Source: Aestuariibacter sp. A3R04 (GTDB lineage: Bacteria; Pseudomonadota; Gammaproteobacteria; Enterobacterales; Alteromonadaceae). Taken from it: 64,000 nucleotides of DNA. The notes under the pieces are model-generated. The model searched no databases. It was not told the origin of the DNA and worked only from the letters and a program-made list of their open reading frames with translations. Within the stretch, counting starts at the first letter, position 1; every line of letters starts with the position of its first letter. Position numbers and translations under genes: made by a program. The stretch lies in contig NZ_JAHKQR010000012.1 of the NCBI RefSeq assembly GCF_018860805.1, positions 1 through 64,000 of the forward strand. The letters are read 5' to 3'. Positions 45,536 to 55,082 of this stretch are shown one piece after another.

Positions 45536-47653
45536 TTAGGCCAGTAAATAACGATTAATGCAACGTTTAAATTGGATAGAATTAAGTGGTTTCGTCAAAT
45601 AATCGTTCATACCCGCTAAAATACACTTTTCCCGCTCCCCCACCAACACGTTTGCCGTCAACGCAATCACCGGAATCAGCTGCGCAATATCACCGAGCTT
45701 GCGTATTTGTCTGGCTGCTTCATAGCCGTCCATAACCGGCATCTGACAATCCATGAGTATCAAATCGTAAGGCGAATTAACTGTCAGACTGCGAATGACC
45801 AGTTCTAATGCTTCTGCACCGTGTTGCGCTATGTCAGGTGCAATACCGAAACCTTTTAGGTGTTCGGAGACAACAATTTGATTTATTTCGTTATCTTCTA
45901 CCACAAGAACGCGTTTTCCCTTCAGATCATCTTTTGGGAGCACTAGCTCGTTGGGTTTATCTTCTGCCCGGGTATTTTCACTTGCTCCGTCAGCTTGTGG
46001 CAGAGACAGAGCCACAATAAACGTAGACCCCTCACCCGGCTTGCTGTTTACCCTAATACCGCCATTCATGTGCTCTGCAATTTGCGACACAATGGATAGC
46101 CCTAACCCTGTGCCGCCAAATCGCCGGGTGGTTTCGCTATTTCCCTGCCTGAACGGGGAAAAGATCACAGATTGATGCTCCGGGGCGATGCCAACACCGC
46201 TATCTTGTACCACTATTTGCACCAGCAAATGGTTGTCGGCCTGAGGCATGGCTCGGGTTTTTATATTCACGGTGCCCTTATCAGTGAATTTGATGGCATT
46301 ACTGATAAGGTTGGTAAAGATCTGACGTATACGGGTCGCATCGCCCATTACTGTCAGTCCGTCTGTTGCGGACGTATCCACATGCAATATCAACGACTTT
46401 TTCTGTGCTGCCAAACTGAACAACCGGTACTGTTCTTCAGCAATTCTGCTAATGGTAACTGGCATGCTCTCAAGCTCAAGTTCACCAGCGTCAATTTTTG
46501 AAAAGTCCAGAACGTCATTAATGATTTGTAATAAACTGTCTGCACTTTGCCTTGCGAGGGCGCAATACTCTTGTTGTTGGGGTTTGAGACTGGTTTTTTC
46601 CAGCACATCCAGCATACCCAGTACGCCGTTGATAGGTGTGCGAATTTCGTGGCTCATATTGGCCAAAAACAAACTTCTCGATTGCAACGCTTGTTCGGCG
46701 AACTGATGACGGCGCTCCAGCTCTTTGGATGCAAGTACCCGTTCGGTAACGTCCTGGGTGGCGCCAAAAAAGCGTACGCCGTCTTGGTAGCCTTTGTCCA
46801 GCATCCCCTGGGTTTGCACCCAAAACCTTCGACCGGAATGCGATATGGCTTCAAATTCATACGACCACAACTCCCCGGTTTCACTGCTTTGCCTGAACAG
46901 TGCGTGAATGGCATCCGAATCCTCTTCGCGCAAGACAAATTTCATTGTGGACGCAAGGGTAAGCGGGTAACCTTCGGGCACTTCATACAACGCCAATAAG
47001 GTATCAGACAAATACACAGTGTCTGTGGTCAAATCAACTTCCCAGGTTCCCACTTTGGCCAGTTCAGCCATATGTGTATGTAAGCGGTGCTGATATTCTA
47101 GTTTGTGTTGCAACGCCAGCAAGTCGTTTAGCTGTTCCTGACGTGACAACTCACTGCCCACCCACTCGGCGAGTAATACCACGTAGTCGAGTTCACTTTG
47201 GGTGAAGTCGGTATCGCGAGGCAATGGGCTGGAAAAATTCACCGTGCCGGTTCGTTTTCCGTTCACAAAGTAAGGAATACCAATATAGGCTTTCAACTCA
47301 AAATTCTGATAACAGGGATGGTGGCTACCCGGGTTGGTATTGGCGTCGTAGTACGCAGTAATCGCGTTAGCCTGCAAGGTGTCTTTGCAGTAGGTGTCAC
47401 CCACCGAAAACTGCGCCCCTTCCTCAATGCTATTGTCGGGCGTTATCGCGCTTACCACGCGATAAATCTCGCCCTGAATATCGCTGACCACGCCCATTTC
47501 CAGCCCCAGGTTTTCAATACCCAGTTTTAACAGACGCTGGAGTTTTTCACTGGTCGACGTATTGGCTTCAGAAGAAATAGCATGTAGCGCTTTGAGTAGT
47601 TTCATATCGGCGGATGCGGTTACCTGATACAGCACTGTCGTGTCGTTTCCCAT
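45536..47653 (-). CDS. Hybrid sensor histidine kinase (GAF-PAS-HisKA-HATPase-REC)
   Basis: A 705-residue cytoplasmic hybrid kinase with no membrane segment. Order: GAF domain (about 35-170, EMGVVSDIQG, FSVGDTYCKDTL, YIGIPYFVNGKRTGTVNF); PAS/PAC (about 200-310, GTWEVDLTTDTVYLSD, RFFGATQDVTER); HisKA with the phospho-acceptor His335 in NMSHEIRTP; HATPase with N, G1 and G2 boxes (NLISNAIKFTDKG, DSGVGI, RFGGTGLGLSIV). A receiver domain follows (LVVEDNEINQ, LMDCQMPVMDGYE with the phospho-acceptor Asp). No HPt domain or partner regulator is nearby. The signal is unknown. Four direct repeats lie just in front of it. Confidence 0.92.
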   Translation of the reverse strand: MGNDTTVLYQVTASADMKLLKALHAISSEANTSTSEKLQRLLKLGIENLGLEMGVVSDIQGEIYRVVSAITPDNSIEEGAQFSVGDTYCKDTLQANAITAYYDANTNPGSHHPCYQNFELKAYIGIPYFVNGKRTGTVNFSSPLPRDTDFTQSELDYVVLLAEWVGSELSRQEQLNDLLALQHKLEYQHRLHTHMAELAKVGTWEVDLTTDTVYLSDTLLALYEVPEGYPLTLASTMKFVLREEDSDAIHALFRQSSETGELWSYEFEAISHSGRRFWVQTQGMLDKGYQDGVRFFGATQDVTERVLASKELERRHQFAEQALQSRSLFLANMSHEIRTPINGVLGMLDVLEKTSLKPQQQEYCALARQSADSLLQIINDVLDFSKIDAGELELESMPVTISRIAEEQYRLFSLAAQKKSLILHVDTSATDGLTVMGDATRIRQIFTNLISNAIKFTDKGTVNIKTRAMPQADNHLLVQIVVQDSGVGIAPEHQSVIFSPFRQGNSETTRRFGGTGLGLSIVSQIAEHMNGGIRVNSKPGEGSTFIVALSLPQADGASENTRAEDKPNELVLPKDDLKGKRVLVVEDNEINQIVVSEHLKGFGIAPDIAQHGAEALELVIRSLTVNSPYDLILMDCQMPVMDGYEAARQIRKLGDIAQLIPVIALTANVLVGEREKCILAGMNDYLTKPLNSIQFKRCINRYLLA

Positions 47654-47680
47654 AGAGAAACTGACAGCTAGTTATCCCCA

Positions 47681-47725
47681 AATTGGTTACACTAATTGGT
47701 TACTAAATTGGTATAACAAATTGGT
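47681..47725. repeat. Four direct repeats of AATTGGT upstream of the kinase gene
   Basis: Perfect AATTGGT copies begin at 47681, 47694, 47706 and 47719, spaced 13, 12 and 13 bases, each followed by variants of TAC. They lie 28-72 bases in front of the histidine kinase start, so an iterated protein-binding site is likely. Slipped-strand duplication is the alternative. Confidence 0.65.
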
Positions 47726-47754
47726 ACTAATGTGACAAGAATAACACGCAAAAC

Positions 47755-47796
47755 AAAAAACGGCAGAAAATTCACAAGAAATTTTCCGCCGTTTTT
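47755..47796. terminator. Terminator after the DUF4397 lipoprotein gene
   Basis: CGGCAGAAAAT (47761-47771) and ATTTTCCGCCG (47781-47791) form a long stem with one mismatch, flanked by A6 and T5, so it can act in both directions. It closes the minus-strand lipoprotein transcript 40 bases beyond the stop. Confidence 0.85.
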
Positions 47797-47831
47797 ACAC
47801 AGACCCGGCATGCAGCAAACCGGGCAATGGA

Positions 47832-49214
47832 TTAATACAAGATTCTTATTTCATAACCAGTACTGCTGTCTTCAGCCGGTTCTACGGTGACGATGTAGTT
47901 TTCGTCTTCGGTAAAGCCATACAGGGCCGTGCGATCCAGCAGAACCTGCTCATCGTTTTCGTCTTCATAGACGGCAATCACTTCATAGTAATCTGATGGC
48001 AACACGACAGTATTGCTCTCACCAAATTCCATATTCAACGTGTAGTAATCGGCAGTATCGATCGTTTCGTCACTTCTTACGAGATAGAAATCAACATCTT
48101 CAAACTCGCCCACCAGATTTATAAAACTAACGGTTTTGTCATAGGATTGGGGCAGGCCACTTTCAACGAATGTAGCAGCACCGAGTTTGTTGTCAGCCAC
48201 GTGGATCATAATGGCCTTGCTCTCGGCCTGATTCAACGTGATAAGCTTATTGTTAAGTGAAGCAACCTCACCATTATCCGCTTCCACTGTTACGCGGTAG
48301 TCACCGTATTTGATGGGAGTAAATTCAGATAGCTCACCTGCACTCAGTGTAAATACCGTGTCATCTTCGCCGTCGTTGCCACCGAAAGTAACCGTCAGAG
48401 GTGTATCAAGGTTTGAACTGTTGTAAATGCGATATTGAGCATCAGCGTCTACGTCGGTAATGTTAGTGACATAAGAAGAGTTCAACACCGCATCAATAGT
48501 CATGCCGTTTTGAATGGCGCCACTGATATCCCTTAGCGCTAAAACATATTCCGTATCGTAACTGAAAGACAGTGTTTGCGATTCAAAGAGGACTTCAGTT
48601 TCGCCGGGGTTGGTCAGGTAAATGGTGTATTCTCCGGAGTCGAAATCGTCACTGTCGTCATCGCCATCCCAGAAAGTAAGTTCCGATAACTCCTGATAAG
48701 AAATAGTACCTAAGAAGTTTGCCGCTTCGAAGGGGTCGCCATCTTCACTCAGGTAAAAATCGTACTGACTTTCATCTAGCATTGTACTCATCACCATTAA
48801 ACGGAAGTGATCATCCAGTGATTCCCGTTCAAACTCAAATTCAATGAATTCTGGTTGACTGAAGTCACCAGTCAGTACGATAAGGGTTTTATAACCATCT
48901 CTCAGGTCAATGGTCATTTCTTCTACAACCACTTCCTGATCGTCAGAGTCTGTGCGGATAAATTCCAGTTCAAGCTCACCAGAATCAGTTGAGATCAGTG
49001 ACGTAGAGTCGCCAAATTGCGCAGAGCCAAAAGCGTCACCATCCACTTCGCGCATGGTTACGGTGGCACTATTCGGAGAAGCGTTGTAAAACTGAATATA
49101 CGAGTACGTATAATCAGAATTGTCATCGTCAGAGCCACCGCAGGCAGTGAGCCCGGTCGCTAATAACAGCAAACCTGTTAATTTTATCAGCGACGTAAAA
49201 GTTCGAAATACCAT
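47832..49214 (-). CDS. DUF4397-type lipoprotein
   Basis: A 460-residue acidic lipoprotein with signal and lipobox LTAC (Cys25), then a Gly/Ser/Asp linker. The mature part repeats a beta domain that starts YIQFYNASPNSATVTMREV and returns as YRIYNSSNLDTPLTVTFGG and VSFINLVGEFEDVDFYLV, so about three to four DUF4397-like units. I start at ATG 49214, with AAGGA in front, over an upstream ATG at 49259. Function unknown; such proteins are surface or periplasmic. It is separated from the receptor gene by 222 bases. Confidence 0.8.
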   Translation of the reverse strand: MVFRTFTSLIKLTGLLLLATGLTACGGSDDDNSDYTYSYIQFYNASPNSATVTMREVDGDAFGSAQFGDSTSLISTDSGELELEFIRTDSDDQEVVVEEMTIDLRDGYKTLIVLTGDFSQPEFIEFEFERESLDDHFRLMVMSTMLDESQYDFYLSEDGDPFEAANFLGTISYQELSELTFWDGDDDSDDFDSGEYTIYLTNPGETEVLFESQTLSFSYDTEYVLALRDISGAIQNGMTIDAVLNSSYVTNITDVDADAQYRIYNSSNLDTPLTVTFGGNDGEDDTVFTLSAGELSEFTPIKYGDYRVTVEADNGEVASLNNKLITLNQAESKAIMIHVADNKLGAATFVESGLPQSYDKTVSFINLVGEFEDVDFYLVRSDETIDTADYYTLNMEFGESNTVVLPSDYYEVIAVYEDENDEQVLLDRTALYGFTEDENYIVTVEPAEDSSTGYEIRILY

Positions 49215-49386
49215 AAAAACCAATATCCTTAAAAAAGTAATGTGTCGAGTTCCGGCCAACCACGGAACGGGGGCTAGTTTACTTCGTTAAGGGTCGATCA
49301 CCGGCACTTAGGTTCACGGCTTTACTCAACCTTTACACTGTTTACACTTCGCTGAATATTCTGACAAATTGATACACTTTAAACAC

Positions 49387-49414
49387 AAAAAAGACCGAAC
49401 AATGTCGGCCTTTT
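49387..49414 (-). terminator. Terminator after the TonB-dependent receptor gene
   Basis: On the minus strand GGCCGA, a 6-base loop and TCGGTC (with two G-T pairs) are followed by six T residues. It lies 23 bases beyond the receptor stop. Confidence 0.75.
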
Positions 49415-49436
49415 GTGGTGATGTAGTAGTTTTACA

Positions 49437-51542
49437 TCAGAAGCGATAGGTGACACCCAGTCTGGCGTTAAGAGGCTGGCCGGTACTGATGTTGTTGTCG
49501 TTGTGCGCCGAGGGAAAATAATCGCGGTCAAACAGGTTATTGACGTTTAATTGCACAGAAAGTTGTTCGTCGTGAACGTAAAACACAGCCGCATCTACCC
49601 GGGTAAACGACGGCAACGTTACGTTATTGCTCAGCGACGCATATTGTTCAGCTTGATATAGCAAGCCTACACCTAACTGCCACTTGTCGTTTAGCGCGTA
49701 TTTGTTCCACATACTAAACATATGTTTGGGAAGTTGGGCTAACCGCTGTCCTTCGCCGTCGCCATTGCCGGAAAGGGTGGTTTGATACCCTGACAAATAG
49801 CTGTAACCACCGGTGAATAACCACTGGTTAGTAATATTGCCTGTTAACTGAATTTCGAAACCATCGGTTTGTGTACCTGATAACAGAGATTCTTCCGGGT
49901 TGTCAGGGTTTACTGTAGCACCGTTCTCACGCTCTATATCAAAATACGCGGCAGACACATTCAGTCCATCAGTTATGTTCCATTTGGCCCCTATTTCGGT
50001 ATTAGTAAATTCTTCGGCATCCAGTGCTTCGGTGGTGAGCGACAAAGTCAGAAACTGATCGCCCGAACGCGGCAGGAAAGACACACTGTGGCTGGCGTAA
50101 ATCGACAACGCATCCACGGGTTTGTAGATCACACCGATTCTGGGTGAAACCTCGCTATCACTGCTGCTCAGCATGCCGTTATTTCCATCCGCACTGCCAT
50201 TAGCGGCTTCAATTCTGTCAGTAACGTCAATTGTGAAGTCGTCATAGCGCAAGCCGGCAACCAATATCCAGTGGTCACCGAGACTGATCTCGTCCTGTAC
50301 AAATGCAGACCATACAGTAACATCAGAAGACCGATCCCTTACCGCATCGGTCAGTGAGCGGGACGGAATTACCAACGGATCAGAAAATAGAAACGCGTAC
50401 TGATCATCGTTGTTCGCTTCAAAAACGTTGTCCATTCTCGCGTTATCTGTATCCTGCTGCGCATATTCCGCGCCAGCCAGTACCGTATGCGATAGGCGAC
50501 CCGTATCGAATAGTCCAATCGCATTTACTTGCCACAACAGGTTTTGTCGCTCTGTTGTATCCCGATAACCATCGAGGGTAACAAACTGGGTTTCTTCGTT
50601 AAACGCGGTAGGGTACAAATTCTGATAGGCCTTGTCGTAATCTGCCGATTGCAACGTTGTATTGACCGACCAGTGTTCAGAAATTCTATGATCAACCTTC
50701 ACCCGAAAGATGTGAGCTTCCAGGGTGGTATTGTTAAAGCCGGCATCACCGAAAAACGTGTCATACACAGCATCGAGGGGTTTGCCATTAACGGACGGAA
50801 TACCTCTGTCTACCAACCGGTCGTCATTCACGTATTCATAGGACGCATTGAATTGTGTGTCGTCATTGAACGTCCAGACATAGGTTGGATTAATGGCAAA
50901 GCGATCACCGTCTTTAAAGTCGCGGTGGTTATCCACATTGTCTGCTGCTGCGTTTAACCGAAATGCGTGATTTTCATCAATCGCAATATTGGAATCTACC
51001 GATACCCCACCGGCACCAAATGTATCTGTGTTTCCACTCACCGAAGTAAAACTGGTTTTGGTAGTGGCTGATTTAGTAACCCGGTTGACGATACCACCAC
51101 CCCCACCACGTCCAAACAACAGCGCATTTGAGCCACGCATAATTTCGATGCGCTCGACGTTGTACAGCGGCCTGAAGTACTGTACGTCATCTCTGAGGCC
51201 ATCCACAAAGAAGTCCGCCGTGGTATTTTGTCCCCGAATGGTAATTTGATCACGGTGATCTTCCCCTAACCCAATACTCACACCCGGCGTATACTGCATG
51301 GCGTCGGCAACGCTAAACATTCCCTGCTCTTCTATTTGTTGTTCACCAATAATAGATGCCGACTGCGGGACATTAATGAGTAAAGTGGGGGTTTTTACCG
51401 CATCAGCAACTTGCTGACCAAAAAATGCACCGCGAATTGTGATCCGCTCTACAGCCTCTTCCGAGGACGAATCTTCTGCCATTGCCAGCGGCCCGTTAAC
51501 CAGCGCCGTCAGCACGCTTAAAGCGAGTATTGATTTGTTCAA
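49437..51542 (-). CDS. TonB-dependent siderophore receptor
   Basis: An outer-membrane beta-barrel of 701 residues that takes up an iron complex with TonB energy. Signal peptide about 1-22 (LAMA). The plug domain (about 50-160) has VPQSASIIGEQQIEEQG, ITIRGQNTTADFFVDGLRDDVQY, and VERIEIMRGSNALLFGRGGGGGIVNRVTK. The barrel closes with the terminal RLGVTYRF, the aromatic end needed for assembly. The plug resembles catecholate receptors of the Fiu type, so catechol siderophores are a reasonable guess. A Fur box lies 43 bases in front of it. No transport or siderophore synthesis genes are next to it. Confidence 0.92.
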   Translation of the reverse strand: MNKSILALSVLTALVNGPLAMAEDSSSEEAVERITIRGAFFGQQVADAVKTPTLLINVPQSASIIGEQQIEEQGMFSVADAMQYTPGVSIGLGEDHRDQITIRGQNTTADFFVDGLRDDVQYFRPLYNVERIEIMRGSNALLFGRGGGGGIVNRVTKSATTKTSFTSVSGNTDTFGAGGVSVDSNIAIDENHAFRLNAAADNVDNHRDFKDGDRFAINPTYVWTFNDDTQFNASYEYVNDDRLVDRGIPSVNGKPLDAVYDTFFGDAGFNNTTLEAHIFRVKVDHRISEHWSVNTTLQSADYDKAYQNLYPTAFNEETQFVTLDGYRDTTERQNLLWQVNAIGLFDTGRLSHTVLAGAEYAQQDTDNARMDNVFEANNDDQYAFLFSDPLVIPSRSLTDAVRDRSSDVTVWSAFVQDEISLGDHWILVAGLRYDDFTIDVTDRIEAANGSADGNNGMLSSSDSEVSPRIGVIYKPVDALSIYASHSVSFLPRSGDQFLTLSLTTEALDAEEFTNTEIGAKWNITDGLNVSAAYFDIERENGATVNPDNPEESLLSGTQTDGFEIQLTGNITNQWLFTGGYSYLSGYQTTLSGNGDGEGQRLAQLPKHMFSMWNKYALNDKWQLGVGLLYQAEQYASLSNNVTLPSFTRVDAAVFYVHDEQLSVQLNVNNLFDRDYFPSAHNDNNISTGQPLNARLGVTYRF

Positions 51543-51584
51543 AATGTGTGCCCTGTATTGAATTTACACTAATGCAGGTACTAA

Positions 51585-51599
51585 TAATAACCATTCTCA
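51585..51599 (-). promoter_or_regulatory. Fur box
   Basis: On the minus strand TGAGAATGGTTATTA matches the 7-1-7 Fur motif TGATAAT-N-ATTATCA at 11 of 14 defined positions and lies 43 bases before the receptor gene. Iron repression of the receptor is therefore expected. Confidence 0.75.
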
Positions 51600-51821
51600 A
51601 TTATTTTTTAAGTTTTTTTTAATACCTTTTTAAGCTAAATTAAAAATACTTAAGTAAAGGAATGCTGAAAATGGGCAATTAGACACTAAAAAAATCATAC
51701 TCAGCCACCCGCAGCCGTATTTCTGGTAACGGGTCAGCGAGAGGTACCTAATTTATGTGCTCTGAAGTTGGAAAGGGTTTTCTGAAACACCGCAGGCGCG
51801 CTTGCACCTGACAGTAGAAAA
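51600..51821. other. Intergenic DNA between the receptor and rlmB
   Basis: About 220 bases of AT-rich DNA with runs of T and A near 51600-51650, probably holding the receptor promoter. No gene or RNA recognised. Confidence 0.5.
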
Positions 51822-52565
51822 TTAGCCGCGACTGCGTTGCCGAACAATCTCGTAAAGACAAACACCTGTGGCCACTGACACGTTGAGTGAGGAAACGGCA
51901 CCAGCCATCGGCAATTTCACTAACTCATCGCAATTTTCCCGAGTTAATCTGCGCATGCCCTTGCCTTCTGCACCCATCACCAGCGCCGTTGGCCCCGTGA
52001 GTTTTACGTCGTAGATGAGCTGCTGTGCTTCACCGGCCGTGCCGATTACCCACACGCCTTTGTCTTGCAAATGCTTCAAGGTACGGGAAAGATTGGTAAC
52101 CTGAATAAGCGGCACAGACTCTGCCGCTCCACACGCTACTTTTCTCGCCGTCGCCGTTAACCCGGCGGACTTATCTTTCGGCACCACTAGCGCCTGAACG
52201 CCGGCAGCATCAGCAGTACGCAAACAGGCACCAATATTATGCGGGTCGGTGACCCCATCGAGCACTAAAAGAAAGGGTTCATCGTGCCGTTCGAGTATGG
52301 CATCAAGGTCGGCTTCATCCATCACTCTTCCTGGCTTGGCTCTTGCCACCACGCCCTGGTGTTGCTCGCCGTTTACCTTATCGTCCAGCACTTTGCGCTG
52401 ACAAAACTGAACGCTGATGCCAAATCGACGGGCCTGGTTTATAACCTGCTTTAACCTGTCATCATCCCGGCCCTTTAACACCAGTACTTCTAATACGCGC
52501 TCAGGTTCATTTTCCAGTACGGCCTGCATGGCGTGCAAACCGTATAGCCACTCTTGTTGTGCCAT
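51822..52565 (-). CDS. rlmB: 23S rRNA (guanosine-2'-O)-methyltransferase RlmB
   Basis: This SpoU-family enzyme uses S-adenosylmethionine to methylate the 2'-O of G2251 in the P loop of 23S rRNA. The 247 residues have an N-terminal substrate-binding L30e-like domain ([18 protein letters not shown]) and the knotted catalytic part: [29 protein letters not shown], and [15 protein letters not shown]. One base after rnr, so the two are a unit as in E. coli. Confidence 0.95.
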   Translation of the reverse strand: MAQQEWLYGLHAMQAVLENEPERVLEVLVLKGRDDDRLKQVINQARRFGISVQFCQRKVLDDKVNGEQHQGVVARAKPGRVMDEADLDAILERHDEPFLLVLDGVTDPHNIGACLRTADAAGVQALVVPKDKSAGLTATARKVACGAAESVPLIQVTNLSRTLKHLQDKGVWVIGTAGEAQQLIYDVKLTGPTALVMGAEGKGMRRLTRENCDELVKLPMAGAVSSLNVSVATGVCLYEIVRQRSRG

Positions 52566-54926
52566 TTACTTCTTTCTGCCTTTATTTGCCCGGGATTTCG
52601 ATTTCGGGCTCTTCGAAACCCGTTCCGTTTTGCTTTTGTTGTCTGCCCGCGGCTTTCCCTTGCCTCGTGATTCAGAGCGCCCCCGCTTATCGCCACCGGG
52701 TTTGTCTTTTTTAGCCGCGCTTCTCACCGGCACCTTCTTACCACCAGGCCCACGCAACACAGTGCTATCGAGCACCAGATCAATTTTTCGCTCGTCTAAA
52801 TTTACCGCTGCGACTTTAACGGTCAGTGTGTCGCCCAGCCTAAACTGTCGCGCACCAGATTCGCCGTTTAGCGTTTGCTTTACGTCATCGTAACGGTAGT
52901 AGTCGTCATCCAGCGAAGTAATGTGTACCAAACCATCGATGTGATAATCGGTGATACGAACAAACAAACCAAAATTAGTCACAGAGCTCACGACGCCTTC
53001 AAAGCTACTGCCAACGTGGTCTTGCATAAACTCGCATTTGAGCCAGTCTGCGACGTCGCGAGTAGCGTCATCGGCCCGACGCTCTGTCATTGAGCATTGC
53101 TCGCCAAGCTGACTAATTTCTTCGTCGGTGTAGGCTTTTGCCCCGGTCACTTTCTGCTTTTGCTTCTTCAATATAGCTTTTATAGCGCGGTGCACCACAA
53201 GGTCGGGATAGCGACGAATGGGAGAGGTAAAGTGCGCATACGCATCGAGTGCAAGGCCAAAGTGCCCAAGGTTATCACCATCGTACACCGCTTGTTTCAT
53301 TGACCGCAGCAACATGGTTTGAATGAGCTCCTGATCAGGTCGCTGACGGGTTTTTAAGACGACATCAGTGAAATCCGCGGGTCTGGCATCTTCAGTAATG
53401 CGATGAGGAATGCCCACTTCCTTTAAGTAAGAGGTAAATGCCGTGAGCCGGTCTGCGTCTGGTTTATCGTGAACGCGGTACAATGCTGGCATTGAATGCT
53501 GCTCGAGAAACTGTGCCGCACTCACATTTGCCATGATCATACACTCTTCAATCATCTTGTGCGCATCGTTGCGCACCACCGGCACTATGTTTTCAATTTT
53601 TCGTTGGGCGTTGAAAACAAATTTGCTTTCCTGGGTTTCAAATTCGATAGCGCCGCGCTGAGCCCGGGACTTTTTCAACGCCCGGTACAAATCGTGTAAG
53701 TTGCGCAAGTGAGGGACCTGCGCTTCATAACGCTGATGCAGTGCTTTGTCGCCCTGCAAAATCTGCCACACTTTGGTGTAAGTTAAGCGGGCGTGGGAAT
53801 TCATTACCGCTTCGTAAAATTGGAAACTGTCCAGGTTGCCCTGCTCGGAAATGGTCATTTCGCATACCATACACAAGCGGTCAACCTCGGGATTCAACGA
53901 ACACAATCCGTTTGACAGTACCTCCGGCAACATGGGAATAACCTGTTCGGGAAAATACACCGAGTTTCCCCGGTTTTGCGCTTCATTATCTAACGCGGTG
54001 CCCAGCTTTACGTAGCTGCTGACATCGGCAATAGCCACCCACAATTGCCAGCCGCCGTTGTCGAGAGGCTCACAAAAAACGGCATCATCGAAATCTCTGG
54101 CATCCTCACCATCGATGGTAACCAACGGGAGCTGACGTAAATCTATACGGCCGTTTTTCGCGTCTTCCGGTACCGTTTCACCAAATCGCTTCACATAGCG
54201 CTCGACGGCGTTTGGCCACACGTGGGGAATATCAAAGGTTCGCAACGCCATTTCGATTTCCATTCCCGGCGCCATGTGCTCGCCAAGAATTTCTACAATT
54301 TTGCCCACAGGACTTACGCGACGACGGGGTCTTTGTGTAATTTCGACCACCACAACCTGCCCCATTCTCGCCCCTTTTGTGGCTTCTGGCGGAATGATAA
54401 TTTCGTGTTGCAAGCGGCTGTCATCAGGCACGACTACCGCTAAACCTTTTTCGGTGAAAAAGCGCCCAACAATTGGTTCACTGCGAGGTTCAATCACCTG
54501 ATTGATAAAAGCCTCGCGCCGACCACGACGGTCTGTACCACTTTCTCTGGCCTCTACAATATCGTCGTGCATGAACAGGTTCATCTGGCCGGCGGAAATA
54601 AATAAATCACCGCTGTTGTCTTCAGGTCGCAAAAAACCATAGCCATCACGATGGCCAATCACTCGCCCCCGGATTAACTCGTCTTTGTTTTGCAGAGCAT
54701 ATTTCTTGTGCTTGGTAAACTGCACCTGCCCCTGACGCTCCATTGCGCGCAACCGGCGCTGAATACCTATACGACTGTCCTCCTCGAAAGCGTTGACCAA
54801 CGAACAGATTTCAAGAAAAGACAGTGGTTTACCCTGCTCTTTCATAACAGACATTAAAAACTCCCGGCTCGCGACCGGATTATCGTACTTTTCTTTTTCT
54901 CGTTGGAAATGGGGATCGTCGCTCAT
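52566..54926 (-). CDS. rnr: Ribonuclease R
   Basis: A processive 3'-5' exoribonuclease able to degrade structured RNA and important in rRNA quality control. 786 residues: N-terminal helix-turn-helix and cold-shock domains (GRVIGHRDGYGFLRPEDNSGD), the RNB catalytic domain with the metal-binding DGEDARDFDDAVF, an S1 domain near the C-terminus (FEGVVSSVTNFGLFVRI), and a long Lys/Arg-rich tail. All catalytic aspartates are present. Divergent from the phosphatase gene. Confidence 0.96.
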   Translation of the reverse strand: MSDDPHFQREKEKYDNPVASREFLMSVMKEQGKPLSFLEICSLVNAFEEDSRIGIQRRLRAMERQGQVQFTKHKKYALQNKDELIRGRVIGHRDGYGFLRPEDNSGDLFISAGQMNLFMHDDIVEARESGTDRRGRREAFINQVIEPRSEPIVGRFFTEKGLAVVVPDDSRLQHEIIIPPEATKGARMGQVVVVEITQRPRRRVSPVGKIVEILGEHMAPGMEIEMALRTFDIPHVWPNAVERYVKRFGETVPEDAKNGRIDLRQLPLVTIDGEDARDFDDAVFCEPLDNGGWQLWVAIADVSSYVKLGTALDNEAQNRGNSVYFPEQVIPMLPEVLSNGLCSLNPEVDRLCMVCEMTISEQGNLDSFQFYEAVMNSHARLTYTKVWQILQGDKALHQRYEAQVPHLRNLHDLYRALKKSRAQRGAIEFETQESKFVFNAQRKIENIVPVVRNDAHKMIEECMIMANVSAAQFLEQHSMPALYRVHDKPDADRLTAFTSYLKEVGIPHRITEDARPADFTDVVLKTRQRPDQELIQTMLLRSMKQAVYDGDNLGHFGLALDAYAHFTSPIRRYPDLVVHRAIKAILKKQKQKVTGAKAYTDEEISQLGEQCSMTERRADDATRDVADWLKCEFMQDHVGSSFEGVVSSVTNFGLFVRITDYHIDGLVHITSLDDDYYRYDDVKQTLNGESGARQFRLGDTLTVKVAAVNLDERKIDLVLDSTVLRGPGGKKVPVRSAAKKDKPGGDKRGRSESRGKGKPRADNKSKTERVSKSPKSKSRANKGRKK

Positions 54927-55082
54927 GAACTCTCTTGATTAAATTTCTTTGTCGTCAGTATAACAGTTATTCACTCAAAACAATGAATTGTTCCCGGTTT
55001 TCTCTGCAACATTGAAACGCATCCGTCATATATCTGGTTTACTTTTGTAGTCCATGATATGTGAAGTATTAAAAGGTAACTT

